61,742 nucleotides of DNA from Guptibacillus hwajinpoensis (GCF_001039475.1 NZ_LELK01000001.1:786025-847766); one strand, 5' to 3'; counted from the stretch's first letter, positions 49,471 through 58,368 are shown. Notes: a model not told the origin generated them from the sequence alone. Program-made: numbers and translations.

Positions 49471-50412
49471 TTACATACTCCAATCAATAAACGCATTTCC
49501 TTCAAGAAATCGCTCACAGTCCATTGCTGCCATACAACCTGTTCCTGCAGCAGTTATAGCCTGGCGATAGGTGAAATCTTGGACGTCTCCACAAGCAAAA
49601 ACACCTGGCAGATTCGTATTGGTCGTTCCTGGCTCCACCTTAATGTAGCCTTGGTCGTCCATATCTATTTTTCCATTTAAGAAATCTGTATTAGGACGAT
49701 GACCAATCGCAACGAAGATTCCATCTGTTTCTACAATTTCTTCTTCACCTGTATCACTATCTTGTACTTTGATTCCACTTACCTTATTGTTTTCTGCTAC
49801 TACCTCTACTGGTGAGTAATTCAACTTCCAGGTTATTTTATCATTTTTGCGAGCTCGTTCTTGCATGATCTTAGATGCACGAAGCTCGTTTCTTCTATGA
49901 AGCACAGTGACTTCAGATGCAAACTTTGTTAAGAAAGTCGCTTCTTCCATTGCAGAGTCACCTCCACCAATCACAACAATCTTTTTGCCTCTGAAGAAAA
50001 AACCGTCACACGTTGCGCATGTGCTAACGCCTCTCCCCATATTTTCAGATTCTCCTGGAATACCTAGAAGTTTTGCAGAAGCTCCTGTTGAGATCAGAAC
50101 AGATTCTGCATGAATATCACCAAGTGTATCCGTAGAGAGCTTATAAGGACGCTCAGAGAAATCAATGTCCTTCACCCATCCGCGTTCAATCGTAGCGCCA
50201 AAGCGAAGTGCCTGCTTTTTCATATTCTCCATTAATTCAGGTCCAAGTACACCATCAGGAAACCCCGGGAAGTTCTCGACATCGGTTGTTAAAGTAAGCT
50301 GACCGCCCGGTTCAGGTCCTTCAATTACTAGTGGCTCCATATTCGCCCTCGCGAGGTAAATGGCTGCTGTTAAACCTGCTGGTCCTGTGCCTACAATTAC
50401 TGCTTTATGCAT
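49471..50412 (-). CDS. trxB: Thioredoxin-disulfide reductase
   Basis: 313 residues. FAD motif G-T-G-P-A-G-L-T-A-A at the N-terminus, redox-active C-A-T-C-D-G near residue 135, NADPH motif G-G-G-D-S-A-M-E-E-A, and C-terminal G-V-F-A-C-G-D-V. It is the small (two-domain) type and reduces thioredoxin using NADPH. The copy number in this genome cannot be judged. Confidence 0.9.
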   Translation of the reverse strand: MHKAVIVGTGPAGLTAAIYLARANMEPLVIEGPEPGGQLTLTTDVENFPGFPDGVLGPELMENMKKQALRFGATIERGWVKDIDFSERPYKLSTDTLGDIHAESVLISTGASAKLLGIPGESENMGRGVSTCATCDGFFFRGKKIVVIGGGDSAMEEATFLTKFASEVTVLHRRNELRASKIMQERARKNDKITWKLNYSPVEVVAENNKVSGIKVQDSDTGEEEIVETDGIFVAIGHRPNTDFLNGKIDMDDQGYIKVEPGTTNTNLPGVFACGDVQDFTYRQAITAAGTGCMAAMDCERFLEGNAFIDWSM

Positions 50413-50605
50413 AATGACCCTCCTCTATTGACTTCATTATGTTATTTTTCCTAAATTCCAAGAAATAAACCCCTCTCTTACAAATAGTATCGTTTATTTC
50501 ATACTTCATTCTTACTACAATGTGAAATGGTTGTTTATTTTCCTTCCTTCTTGATAAAATAGAGTCAGTGTACAATATGTATGAAGAACCAGAGGTGAAT
50601 GTAAG

Positions 50606-50842
50606 ATGAATCCAATCGTAGAATTCTGCATGAGCAATCTTTCAAGCGGTTCACATAAAGCAATGGAAATACTTGAAAAAGATTCTGATTTAGACGTGCT
50701 TGAGTACTCTTGTCTAGGCCATTGCACACTTTGTAGCCAAGAAATGTATTGTCTCGTAAATGGCGAACGCGTAACTGGTGATACGCCAGATGAGCTTATA
50801 GACAATGTATACCAATTCATTGAAGAAAATCCGATGTTTTAA
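50606..50842 (+). CDS. yuzB: DUF1450 (YuzB) family protein
   Basis: 78 residues starting MNPIVEFCMSNLSSGSHKAM, with C-L-G-H-C-T-L-C in the middle and a C-terminal helix; the DUF1450/YuzB signature. The cysteines suggest a metal or redox role. Confidence 0.85.
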   Translation: MNPIVEFCMSNLSSGSHKAMEILEKDSDLDVLEYSCLGHCTLCSQEMYCLVNGERVTGDTPDELIDNVYQFIEENPMF

Positions 50843-50892
50843 TTCAAATCGGGCATTCTAATTAGTGAATCCCAAAAAAGGAGGCACTTCTA

Positions 50893-51012
50893 ATGAAAAC
50901 CCGAAATGGATATGACCCTAAAACCGGTGTTCAAGGTGAAAAAGAAGGCGAAAATGCCCTTCTTATGAATAAAAAAAGAGGTCCGCAAAACGCGCGACCT
51001 AAAAAGAAATAG
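50893..51012 (+). CDS. 39-residue basic protein
   Basis: ATG behind AAAAGGAGG. It starts MKTRNGYDPKTGVQGEKEGE and ends with a lysine/arginine-rich tail (R-P-K-K-K). It is directly downstream of yuzB and directly upstream of a strong terminator. No family is recognised; likely a small spore or nucleic-acid-binding protein. Confidence 0.65.
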   Translation: MKTRNGYDPKTGVQGEKEGENALLMNKKRGPQNARPKKK

Positions 51013-51041
51013 CAAAACGCCGCTTATTAAGCGGCGTTTTG
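51013..51041. terminator. Bidirectional terminator
   Basis: CAAAACGCCGCTT/AAGCGGCGTTTTG perfect 13-bp arms with a three-base loop. Confidence 0.88.
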
Positions 51042-51269
51042 CTATGCGATGCGAAATCGAAATGTAAACCAAAAGTCCTCCATTAACGTTACTCCTGAGG
51101 CAATAATGTGCTGCTCTCCATCATCGTCTACTGTTATCCAACTATTGTGCTCATCACGATAGACAGGATAGAAATTACCTTCCTTAAACAATTTTCTATC
51201 TAACGGATTCTCTGCTCCAGATAAAGGCTCTTCTTCAAAAACATCTCTAATACACTGTACAAGTTCCAT
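51042..51269 (-). CDS. Small hypothetical protein
   Basis: 75 residues, acidic, starting MELVQCIRDVFEEEPLSGAE, with Y-P-V-Y-R-D-E-H-N-S-W-I-T-V-D-D-D-G in the middle. Soluble; no family is recognised. Flanked by terminators on both sides, so monocistronic. Confidence 0.65.
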   Translation of the reverse strand: MELVQCIRDVFEEEPLSGAENPLDRKLFKEGNFYPVYRDEHNSWITVDDDGEQHIIASGVTLMEDFWFTFRFRIA

Positions 51270-51299
51270 CTATGTTGTAGTCCTCCCTTATTACCAACC

Positions 51300-51351
51300 A
51301 AAAACACTCCGCGTGCCTCTCTTAAGAGAGCCACTTAGGCGGAGTGTTTTT
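51300..51351 (-). terminator. Terminator overlapping the ypjP stop
   Basis: AAAACACTCCGC/GGCGGAGTGTTTT outer arms with an inner CTCTCTTAAGAGAG palindrome. The stop codon of the ypjP gene (51322) lies inside it. Confidence 0.8.
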
Positions 51352-51966
51352 ATCCCAATATATCTTACCCACTTCATAATGTTCTTCAAAATCATCAGAA
51401 GCATCGTGATAATGAAAATTAAACCAGTACCCATCTTGTGGTGGATGGTCTCTTCTTACGTGGAATCGAAGAAGATCTTCTCCTGTTTCTTCATTGTATA
51501 CGTGCATAATACGTTCACCATAACCACTTGAAGGCTTGTCCGTCAAACGAAGCGATCGAATGGTTTCTTCATCAAGCAGTTTAACTGATGATTCTATCGC
51601 TTCAGTGATTTTAGGTACAATCGTATCTGTATACTCATTACCAACGCGATTAGAAATCGTTTCACCAAATTTCACTAAACCAATCTCTTCTGATTGAACG
51701 CTAGCATAGTTCACAAAACCTGTAAGCAGTTCTGAGGATGGTGCATACTTAGCAAGTGATGGCCAATCAAGTTCATCCTGACTTTCGTTATCATTTAGAT
51801 CTGTAAGCTCGTCTCTCGTATCAACTAGTAGAAAGCTGTCATCTTGATAGTTCTCTGATGGTTTTGTTTTGTCATCTGCGAGATAGCCTGTTGGAACAAC
51901 CGTTCCAAGCGTAATGACAGCGACAAATGCAACGAATAACTTTCTCATCCAAAGAGGGAATTTCAT
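51322..51966 (-). CDS. ypjP: YpjP-like exported protein
   Basis: 214 residues from MKFPLWMRKLFVAFVAVITL. An N-terminal signal/anchor segment, then a soluble acidic region ending P-P-K-W-L-S, as in B. subtilis YpjP. In B. subtilis ypjP lies beside thyB-dfrA, and here it is 3 kb away, so synteny is loosely kept. Function unknown. Confidence 0.78.
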   Translation of the reverse strand: MKFPLWMRKLFVAFVAVITLGTVVPTGYLADDKTKPSENYQDDSFLLVDTRDELTDLNDNESQDELDWPSLAKYAPSSELLTGFVNYASVQSEEIGLVKFGETISNRVGNEYTDTIVPKITEAIESSVKLLDEETIRSLRLTDKPSSGYGERIMHVYNEETGEDLLRFHVRRDHPPQDGYWFNFHYHDASDDFEEHYEVGKIYWDKNTPPKWLS

Positions 51967-52095
51967 TGTTCGCACCTGACTTTCAAAGTTCAATTGTTCT
52001 CTTTATTTTCGCATGAACGAATTAAAAAAGCCAGATGTTTACTCTATTTTTCTAAATATTATGTATTATAGGAGCGCTAAGCGCTCCTTACTGGA

Positions 52096-52428
52096 TTAAC
52101 AAGTAAACATATCAATTCGATTAAGGCCTATTCCTGTATAAACCCATCTTCTTCCTGTCCAACGAAACCCAGATACGGATGTGCGTCCAACAAATACTGG
52201 CCAAAACCAAAAAGAGTTTCCACCCTTCATCCAAATATAAGTGAAGCGATACATACACCTTCTAATTGCCCCAGGATCGACAGCTTGCAACCCAGCTTGT
52301 GCTGATTGTTGAGGTCTTGGTGGTTCGGAAGCTGGCGGACTAGATGTTGGAGCGGTCACAGGCTGCTGGCGACTCTGGTCACCAATGTCATAATGATACT
52401 CAATATGTTCATGTTCTTCATAATACAT
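52096..52428 (-). CDS. Hypothetical protein with Pro/Gln/Ser-rich linker
   Basis: About 110 residues from MYYEEHEHIEYHYDIGDQSR. A His/Tyr/Glu-rich head, a Pro/Gln/Ser linker, and a conserved aromatic C-terminal part (F-W-F-W-P-V-F-V-G-R-T; G-F-R-W; I-D-M-F-T-C) resembling uncharacterised Bacillus surface-type proteins. GAGGGG precedes the start; an ATG three codons upstream is equally possible. Confidence 0.65.
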   Translation of the reverse strand: MYYEEHEHIEYHYDIGDQSRQQPVTAPTSSPPASEPPRPQQSAQAGLQAVDPGAIRRCMYRFTYIWMKGGNSFWFWPVFVGRTSVSGFRWTGRRWVYTGIGLNRIDMFTC

Positions 52429-52502
52429 ACGGTCCATCCCCTCTCTCTTGTTACAGCCAATGTATGCGGTATTACAAGGAGACGTACCGATAAAAAACAA
52501 AC

Positions 52503-52529
52503 AAAAAAAGCATTCTCGTTGAGATGCTT
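52503..52529 (-). terminator. Terminator of the tRNA cluster
   Basis: AGCAT.CTC/GAG.ATGCT arms with T7 on the minus strand, 25 bases past tRNA-Glu. Confidence 0.7.
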
Positions 52530-52553
52530 AACATACAATCATATAAATTTCGT

Positions 52554-52629
52554 TGGTGACCCGTACGGGATTCGAACCCGTGTTACCGCCGTGAAAGGGC
52601 GGTGTCTTAACCGCTTGACCAACGGGCCA
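52554..52629 (-). tRNA. tRNA-Glu (UUC)
   Basis: Cloverleaf on the minus strand from TGGCCCGTTGG to CGGGTCACCA, with anticodon loop CTTTCAC. CCA is encoded. Confidence 0.93.
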
Positions 52630-52637
52630 AAACTAAA

Positions 52638-52711
52638 TGGAGCGGGTGATGGGGATCGAACCCACGACATCAGCTTGGAAGGCTGAGGTTTTACCACTAA
52701 ACTACACCCGC
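52638..52711 (-). tRNA. tRNA-Gly (UCC)
   Basis: GCGGGTGTAGTTTAGTGGTA to ATCACCCGCTCCA, anticodon loop CTTCCAA. CCA is encoded. Confidence 0.93.
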
Positions 52712-52715
52712 AAAA

Positions 52716-52808
52716 TGGAGGAGGAAGAGGGATTCGAACCCCCGCGGGCGATTAAGCCCCTGTCGGTTTTCAAGACCGATCCCTTCAGCCAGACTTGGGT
52801 ATTCCTCC
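52716..52808 (-). tRNA. tRNA-Ser (UGA)
   Basis: Long variable arm (AGGGGCTTAATCGCCCGC). Anticodon loop CTTGAAA, acceptor GGAGGAA/TTCCTCC, CCA encoded. Confidence 0.93.
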
Positions 52809-52816
52809 GTGTTATA

Positions 52817-52892
52817 TGGTGGAGCCTAGCGGGATCGAACCGCTGACCTCCTGCGTGCAAGGCAGGCGCTCTCCCAGCTGAGCTAAGGCCCC
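52817..52892 (-). tRNA. tRNA-Ala (UGC)
   Basis: GGGGCCTTAGCTCAGCTGGG to GGCTCCACCA, anticodon loop TTTGCAC region. CCA encoded. Confidence 0.93.
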
Positions 52893-52896
52893 ATTT

Positions 52897-52973
<77 letters not shown>

Positions 52974-52981
52974 GTGTTTCC

Positions 52982-53056
52982 TGGAGCGAAAGACGGGATT
53001 CGAACCCGCGACCCCCACCTTGGCAAGGTGGTGTTCTACCACTGAACTACTTTCGC
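52982..53056 (-). tRNA. tRNA-Gly (GCC)
   Basis: GCGAAAGTAGTTCAGTGGTA to CTTTCGCTCCA, anticodon loop TTGCCAA. CCA encoded. Confidence 0.93.
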
Positions 53057-53064
53057 AAACTATA

Positions 53065-53149
53065 TGGTGCGGGTGAAGGGACTCGAACCCCCACGTCGTA
53101 AGACACTAGATCCTAAGTCTAGCGCGTCTGCCAATTCCGCCACACCCGC
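53065..53149 (-). tRNA. tRNA-Leu (UAG)
   Basis: Class II with a variable arm (TGTCTTACGACG). Anticodon loop CTTAGGA, GCGGGTG acceptor, CCA encoded. Confidence 0.93.
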
Positions 53150-53154
53150 ATGTG

Positions 53155-53230
<76 letters not shown>

Positions 53231-53337
53231 GAAGTATTATGATGCATACTCATGTTGTTGTCTCTTCCTCTACTAGCTTTGCTTTGAAGTAAACTGCGTC
53301 GAGACAAGTCGTTGATTATTCGTAGATGTCTTGCTCC

Positions 53338-53365
53338 TTGCTCTACCAATTGAGCTAGACCTGCG
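53338..53365 (-). pseudogene. tRNA 5'-half relic
   Basis: TTGCTCTACCAATTGAGCTA then GACCTGC repeats the 5' half (acceptor strand and D-arm) of the tRNA-Thr at 53155-53230 with one change, including the flanking GCGAAGTATTATGA. The 3' half is missing and replaced by about 100 unrelated bases (53240-53337). Confidence 0.75.
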
Positions 53366-53393
53366 AAGTATTATGAAATCTACTTAAAATAAA

Positions 53394-53469
53394 TGGTGGA
53401 GGATGACGGGCTCGAACCGCCGACCCTCTGCTTGTAAGGCAGATGCTCTCCCAGCTGAGCTAATCCTCC
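53394..53469 (-). tRNA. tRNA-Val (UAC)
   Basis: GGAGGATTAGCTCAGCTGGG to ATCCTCCACCA, anticodon loop CTTACAA. First tRNA of the cluster in transcription order. Confidence 0.93.
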
Positions 53470-53606
53470 ATTAAACAGCGACCTCTATATTATATAATGT
53501 ATCACATTAACTCGTCAACACTTTTTTTTAATGTGTTTTTTGTTTTTTTCGAGGACAAGAGTAATCTTACCATCCTTCTAAAACAATTGCAACCCTTTTT
53601 CCAAAT

Positions 53607-53632
53607 AAAAAAAGCAGGGAAAGTCCCTGCTT
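53607..53632 (-). terminator. Terminator of the 50-residue gene
   Basis: AGCAGGGA/TCCCTGCT arms with T7 on the minus strand, directly after the stop at 53631. Confidence 0.85.
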
Positions 53633-53783
53633 ATACTGGCGATTTCATAAGTGGTTTTTTGTTATTCCTGCTGAGTTCTGGTCTTTTTCTGGTCACCATA
53701 TCAGAATCATATTTGCGGTACTCTTTCATGTCAGACGATTCCCTCAAAAGCTGATCTTCTACATAGTGACGCTTTCGTTTCAA
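53631..53783 (-). CDS. 50-residue basic protein
   Basis: TTG start behind GAGGAGGGG. The translation begins MKRKRHYVEDQLLRESSDMK and stays strongly charged to the end. It has its own terminator immediately downstream, which strongly supports it as a gene over the longer overlapping plus-strand frame. No family is recognised. Confidence 0.7.
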   Translation of the reverse strand: MKRKRHYVEDQLLRESSDMKEYRKYDSDMVTRKRPELSRNNKKPLMKSPV

Positions 53784-53920
53784 AAAAACCCCTCCTCATG
53801 AGTAATAGTTCATTATTACCCCTGCTAGACGATGTCTAAACCAAATCTTTTTATTTTTATTTATAGTAAAAGGTACAGGTAACATCTAATGTATTCTTCT
53901 AATGCTTCGATTATGAATGA

Positions 53921-54679
53921 TTAGCGATTAATTATGAACGCAAAATGTTTTTCATTCGTTTTTTGTCCTTTTGAGCGCTCTGTAAATGTGACATGACCTT
54001 CATTATTAACTGTAATAATCGTTTGGGCTCTTGTTCCATACGAATCAGAAGCAATAAAGATAGGAGATAACATCCTCTCCCATTCGATTGGTACCCCCGT
54101 ATGTGGGAGAGCCTCATCTGGGGCTGGTTCTGCCTGGTTAAGCATTTCAAACAAGTGATCAATACGAATGTCTGGTTCACTTGAAAGATAATTTGATAAT
54201 TCGTTTTTCAATCCATCAACTTTTGGCCAGCTAGAATTTAATAAATGATTGCTAACTCCGTGAATTCCTTCTTGCATTTGAATGATTTGATTCTGACGGT
54301 TCGAGTAGTAATACAATTCATTAAAATGCCCTGCAATCAGATTAAAGCCATTGTATTCGGTGCTTTTCGAATCCACTTCTTCCATATATGTAGTGATGCT
54401 TTGATTTGTTCTTAAATAGTCTAATGGGAGATCTCCCCTGGATCTCTCTTTAGGCTTCTCTCCAGGCTCTCGATAATTGGTTAGTGCAGCAACTTTCCCT
54501 GAGCTTGTTACGCCAAGCCACGTCCCCATTGCTTTAAGATCTCGACCTGCTAGAATTTGAGGTTCATCTTGCCAGAACTGCGCTCGTTCTGTAGGTCGTT
54601 CATAGAACTCATCTCGATTCGCGATGAGGATAAACGGGTATTTCTCATGTGCATGTAGGGCGATACCAATTAAGCACAT
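53921..54679 (-). CDS. NRDE (TANGO2-like) family protein
   Basis: 252 residues from MCLIGIALHAHEKYPFILIA with N-R-D-E-F-Y-E-R-P-T (the NRDE motif) and M-G-T-W-L-G-V-T, G-K-V-A-A-L-T-N-Y-R. The conserved N-terminal Cys suggests an Ntn-hydrolase-like fold. The start at 54679 is preferred over one 17 codons upstream because mature members begin with M-C. Confidence 0.85.
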   Translation of the reverse strand: MCLIGIALHAHEKYPFILIANRDEFYERPTERAQFWQDEPQILAGRDLKAMGTWLGVTSSGKVAALTNYREPGEKPKERSRGDLPLDYLRTNQSITTYMEEVDSKSTEYNGFNLIAGHFNELYYYSNRQNQIIQMQEGIHGVSNHLLNSSWPKVDGLKNELSNYLSSEPDIRIDHLFEMLNQAEPAPDEALPHTGVPIEWERMLSPIFIASDSYGTRAQTIITVNNEGHVTFTERSKGQKTNEKHFAFIINR

Positions 54680-54714
54680 AGCTACTCTTCTCCCTTCACG
54701 ATTCACGATACAAA

Positions 54715-54741
54715 AAAGCGCAGCGATCAACGCTGCGCTTT
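54715..54741 (-). terminator. Terminator of the first trhO gene
   Basis: AAAGCGCAGCG/CGCTGCGCTTT perfect 11-bp arms with a five-base loop. Confidence 0.85.
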
Positions 54742-54744
54742 ACA

Positions 54745-55656
54745 TTACTGGAAACTAACTGCGTGCTCTTCACATGAAGATGAACAATAATGTTGATGTG
54801 TCTCTTTACAAGAATCACAAACGATATGAAGCTTATCGCACTCAACATTCGCGCAATTAATATACGTATCTGCTGGCGTCTCACAGTGATAGCATTTCCC
54901 TACTACTTTATCTTCATCAGTCCTGTTGACACTTACAGCTAGTCGATCATCAAATACAAAACATTTGCCATCGAAATACTTACCTTGAACTTCTGGATCT
55001 TTTCCGTATGTGACAATGCCTCCGTGAAGCTGAGAAACATCAGAAAATCCTTGTTTCATGAGGTATCCAGAGAATTTCTCACAGCGAATTCCACCTGTGC
55101 AATACGTGAGAACCTTTTTATCTTTTTGGTCAGCTAAATTTTGTTCAATCCAGCTAGGTAAATCTCGAAACGCTTTAATATCAGGACGAATTGCGTTTCT
55201 GAAGTGACCGATGTCATATTCATAATCATTTCTCGCATCAATAACGATCACATCATCATCTTCTAGTGCTTCCATAAATTCTTTCGGTTCTAGATAATCA
55301 CCAGTTATTTCTTTAGGATTAATATCTTCCTCGAGACGAAGAGAAACGATCTCATCGCGTGCACGAACGTGCATCTTTTTAAATGTGTGACCTTCTACTT
55401 TATCAATTTTAAAGACCATATCTTCAAAACGCGGATCTTCCTTTAGTTCTTTCATATAGCGTTCTGTGTCTTCAATTGTACCCGAAACAGTTCCGTTTAT
55501 ACCTTCAACGCCTACTAGCACCCTACCTCTTAAATTAAGAGATTGGCAAAACTTTAGATGCTTTTTCGCAAAATAGGCAGGATCTTCTATTTCGACATAC
55601 TGATAATATAACAGCACTTGATATGCTGAAGCTTCTGATTGCAAGTCAAAAACCAC
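54745..55656 (-). CDS. trhO: TrhO-type rhodanese (tRNA uridine hydroxylase), paralogue 1
   Basis: 303 residues. The N-terminal ACP-like domain of TrhO/YceA, then a rhodanese domain with active-site loop [10 protein letters not shown] near residue 180, then a Cys-rich zinc-like tail (C-Y-H-C; C-D-S-C; C-S-S-S-C). TrhO hydroxylates U34 of some tRNAs to ho5U. A second copy lies at 60573-61541. Confidence 0.87.
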   Translation of the reverse strand: MVFDLQSEASAYQVLLYYQYVEIEDPAYFAKKHLKFCQSLNLRGRVLVGVEGINGTVSGTIEDTERYMKELKEDPRFEDMVFKIDKVEGHTFKKMHVRARDEIVSLRLEEDINPKEITGDYLEPKEFMEALEDDDVIVIDARNDYEYDIGHFRNAIRPDIKAFRDLPSWIEQNLADQKDKKVLTYCTGGIRCEKFSGYLMKQGFSDVSQLHGGIVTYGKDPEVQGKYFDGKCFVFDDRLAVSVNRTDEDKVVGKCYHCETPADTYINCANVECDKLHIVCDSCKETHQHYCSSSCEEHAVSFQ

Positions 55657-55717
55657 CTTTACGTCTTCTTAAACCAATAATAAATCTTACCTTATCTCTT
55701 AATTGATGTAAAGAAGA

Positions 55718-56113
55718 CTAGCTTTTTGGAAAATAATCATCTTTGAGTTTTTCAATCTCTGTTAAAGAAGCTTCTGCCCAGCGGCCACCTTCGTGTTTTA
55801 ATTCTGCAGATTGTGTATCCAGTGCTTCTTGTAATGATGCTTTATAATCAGGAACTTCACCCTCATAATGATTAATTGCTGACATCGGAACGAGCGCTTT
55901 TTCAAATTCTGCTAGTGCTTTACGCTGATGAAAAAGCGGAACATCCAGCTCTTTTGGATTATGAAGATCACCTTGTGTAGGGTGTTTCATAACTGCAAGA
56001 ATCTTTACGACAGCCTTTGGAGATTTCAAATCTACAATTTCGCCGATATATCTTCCTGTTTTGTAACCTGCTGTAACAATTTCTCCTGGTTGAAATGATT
56101 TATGCTCTGACAT
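55718..56113 (-). CDS. kapB: KapB, kinase-associated protein B
   Basis: 131 residues. F-Q-P-G-E-I-V-T-A-G-Y-K-T-G-R-Y-I-G-E-I near the start, H-P-T-Q-G-D-L-H-N-P-K and F-H-Q-R-K-A-L-A in the middle, as in B. subtilis KapB, which supports the KinB sporulation kinase pathway. Confidence 0.85.
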   Translation of the reverse strand: MSEHKSFQPGEIVTAGYKTGRYIGEIVDLKSPKAVVKILAVMKHPTQGDLHNPKELDVPLFHQRKALAEFEKALVPMSAINHYEGEVPDYKASLQEALDTQSAELKHEGGRWAEASLTEIEKLKDDYFPKS

Positions 56114-56162
56114 GACAACTTCACTCCTTCATCTTCTATGATTCTTCACGTCGATGATATCA

Positions 56163-56191
56163 TAAAATCCTCCTGTGTCAGGAGGATTTTA
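56163..56191 (-). terminator. Terminator of the SleB-like gene
   Basis: AAAATCCTCCT/AGGAGGATTTT perfect arms; the stop codon at 56189 is inside the distal arm. Confidence 0.85.
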
Positions 56192-56797
56192 TCTTGTGAA
56201 TACATGCTTTCCAATCTCTTTAATAATATGCCTGCTTCGAATCCAGTTATCTGTAGCCGTTTCAGGATTGTAATAGAATAACGCACCTGAACTTGGATCT
56301 TCTCCGATAAGCGCAGTGTAAACAGCTTTGTAAGCGTCTTTACCTGGCTTTCGATCATACTGGCCATCTGACACAGCCGTGTAGGCACCGCTCTGGAATA
56401 TTACTTCTTCAATAGAGTTAGGAAATTCAGAAGAGGAGACACGATTAACGGTCACAGCTGCAACCGCTACTTTCCCTTCAAAAGACTCCCCTCTTGCCTC
56501 ACCATTAATTAATTTGGCTAACATTTCAATTTCTTCTACAGAATACTTCGTAACGGACAATTGATCTTTCGTGACTTGCTTTACGTCGTTCATATGTTTA
56601 ACAGGGAGGTTTAAGAGTAGAGCAACATCCTGTTTCGTATCAGGTTCTGGTAATACATACTCAGGAACTGTCATTTCTTCTTCGAATACAGACGTTCCAG
56701 CTTTAATCATCGTCTTCGCTTCAACATGATGAGATTGAGCAGAAAATAGTGTTAGCAACAAGCTCATCGTAAGAAGAATAGATAGCGATTTGATCAT
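56189..56797 (-). CDS. SleB/CwlJ-type cell wall hydrolase
   Basis: 202 residues from MIKSLSILLTMSLLLTLFSA, a cleavable signal ending near V-E-A. The C-terminal Hydrolase_2 domain has L-I-N-G-E-A-R-G-E-S with the catalytic Glu, and G-K-V-A-V-A-A-V-T-V-N-R. Predicted lytic transglycosylase, spore-cortex or wall acting. The start at 56797 follows AAAGGATGGGG. Confidence 0.82.
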   Translation of the reverse strand: MIKSLSILLTMSLLLTLFSAQSHHVEAKTMIKAGTSVFEEEMTVPEYVLPEPDTKQDVALLLNLPVKHMNDVKQVTKDQLSVTKYSVEEIEMLAKLINGEARGESFEGKVAVAAVTVNRVSSSEFPNSIEEVIFQSGAYTAVSDGQYDRKPGKDAYKAVYTALIGEDPSSGALFYYNPETATDNWIRSRHIIKEIGKHVFTR

Positions 56798-56906
56798 AGA
56801 CCCCATCCTTTCTATACCGTTCTCAATCACGTATTCAAGGATAGAGGAATTGGTCATCTGAATCAATAGGGAAACACAGGACGTACTTCCACATACCAGA
56901 ACAGAA

Positions 56907-56934
56907 AGAAACTCCTTCCAGCGAAAGGAGTTTC
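56907..56934 (-). terminator. Terminator of the acyl-CoA dehydrogenase gene
   Basis: GAAACTCCTT/AAGGAGTTTC arms, just after the stop at 56939. Confidence 0.75.
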
Positions 56935-56938
56935 GATC

Positions 56939-58090
56939 TTACTCTTTAAACTGACTCATTCCAAGCACCTGAAGTGTTAATTCATCACTCGGAGGGTTAT
57001 GAAGCCCTGCACGAACATCACGATAGAGTCTTTCTAATTTATTCTTCTTCATTAAGCTTCTGCCACCAACAATCCTCATTGATAAATCAACAGCTTCCAT
57101 CGCACTACTCACGGCCTGGTGTTTAGCTGCAAACAGTTGAGGTTGCATCATCATTCGTTCCTCTGGATACCGATCCCATTGATCCGCTACAGAGTACAGA
57201 AAATGACGTGCTGTTACTAGTGAAAGAGCTATTTTACCGAATTTATCTTGTATGTGCGGAACATCTTTTAGCGGTGTATCAAGACTATTTGGCTGGTAAC
57301 TCGAAACAAAGTTCAGAGCCTCTACCCTTGCAGCTTCAGCAATTCCAAGGTAGACAGCTGGAATATGAAGCAGCCAAGCCGGTGGTAGCGCTTTTGTTTT
57401 CCGTTCTTTATCATAAGTTTCAAGGAGCGCACCTGTTTGAACGAACACATTGTTAAGAATTAAATCGTCACTCCTTGTTCCTCTCATCCCAAGTGTATCC
57501 CACGTTTTTTCAAGTTGCACACCTTCAGAATTCATTGAAACGAGAAAATCGGCAGGAACACCTTCACATGTTGCTTTTACAATAACCTGATCAAGGTGTG
57601 GACTTAACGTTGTAAATGTTTTTCTCCCGGTTATTGTATAGCCTCCTTCAACAGGGGTCGCTATTGTAGCAGGCAAACCTCCACGTGTAGGGTCACCCGT
57701 CTCTTCCTCGGTTTGAGCACGATTAATAATCGATCCATTCACAACATCGTTACATAGTTTCGCGTAGGTCTCTTCTGCCCATGGTTTGCGGTCGTGTAAA
57801 TCTTTTAATATTCCAAGATGCCAACCAATTGATAATGCGGCAGATGCTTCACCTTTTCCTAATTCTTCTTGAATTAAAACGAGTTCATAAAGGGTCATGC
57901 TCCTCCCCCCAGCTTGCTCAGGAACAGGGAGTGCGGTTAAGCCAGACATCTTCATGTTGTCGATAATGTGTGACGGTACAGTAGCATCTTTATCTATCAT
58001 TTCTGCATATTCGCTTAGTTCAATCCTGTGCTTCTCTGCTAACGTTATTAGTTCTTGATCTCGCTCATTTCTAATGAATTGGCCAATCAT
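56939..58090 (-). CDS. Acyl-CoA dehydrogenase family protein
   Basis: 383 residues from MIGQFIRNERDQELITLAEK. Three-domain ACAD layout: helical N-terminus, beta middle (I-T-G-R-K-T-F-T-T near residue 155; L-G-M-R-G-T-R-S-D-D), helical C-terminus with I-V-G-G-R-S. FAD-dependent; no standard catalytic Glu is obvious, so it may be a DszC-like or nonclassical member. It follows the glutaredoxin-like gene with a 38-base gap. Confidence 0.78.
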   Translation of the reverse strand: MIGQFIRNERDQELITLAEKHRIELSEYAEMIDKDATVPSHIIDNMKMSGLTALPVPEQAGGRSMTLYELVLIQEELGKGEASAALSIGWHLGILKDLHDRKPWAEETYAKLCNDVVNGSIINRAQTEEETGDPTRGGLPATIATPVEGGYTITGRKTFTTLSPHLDQVIVKATCEGVPADFLVSMNSEGVQLEKTWDTLGMRGTRSDDLILNNVFVQTGALLETYDKERKTKALPPAWLLHIPAVYLGIAEAARVEALNFVSSYQPNSLDTPLKDVPHIQDKFGKIALSLVTARHFLYSVADQWDRYPEERMMMQPQLFAAKHQAVSSAMEAVDLSMRIVGGRSLMKKNKLERLYRDVRAGLHNPPSDELTLQVLGMSQFKE

Positions 58091-58128
58091 TCTATGCACT
58101 CTCCTTTTGTTATCGGTGTAACGTATCA

Positions 58129-58368
58129 TTAAGAAGTGATTTCAAGGAGTTCATCGATCCGTTCTTTCTCAAAACCAATAATCACTTCTCCATCAATAAC
58201 AATTGTTGGTGTAGACATCGATTGATGTTCGTTAATGAGCTCGTTCCGTGCAGCTGTATTTTCCTTAATATTTAGTAGTTCATAAGTAATTTCATGCATT
58301 TGGAAGTAATTCTTCACAAATTCACAAGGCGGGCAAGCTGGTTGAGTATAAAGTTTAACGTTTTTCAT
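58129..58368 (-). CDS. Glutaredoxin-like (NrdH-type) redoxin
   Basis: 79 residues, V-K-L-Y-T-Q-P-A-C-P-P-C near the start (C-P-P-C redox site) and S-T-P-T-I-V-I-D-G near residue 52 (cis-Pro loop). A small thiol-disulfide exchange protein. It is cotranscribed with the acyl-CoA dehydrogenase. Confidence 0.82.
   Translation of the reverse strand: MKNVKLYTQPACPPCEFVKNYFQMHEITYELLNIKENTAARNELINEHQSMSTPTIVIDGEVIIGFEKERIDELLEITS

Noticed and set aside
52306-52846. Plus-strand frames over the tRNA cluster
   Set aside because: They translate antisense tRNA sequence; G-I-R-T-R-V-T and G-D-R-T-H-D type peptides are the usual tRNA shadow artefact.
53497-53754. Plus-strand 85-residue frame
   Set aside because: The minus strand carries a better gene (53631-53783) with a strong ribosome site and an adjoining terminator.
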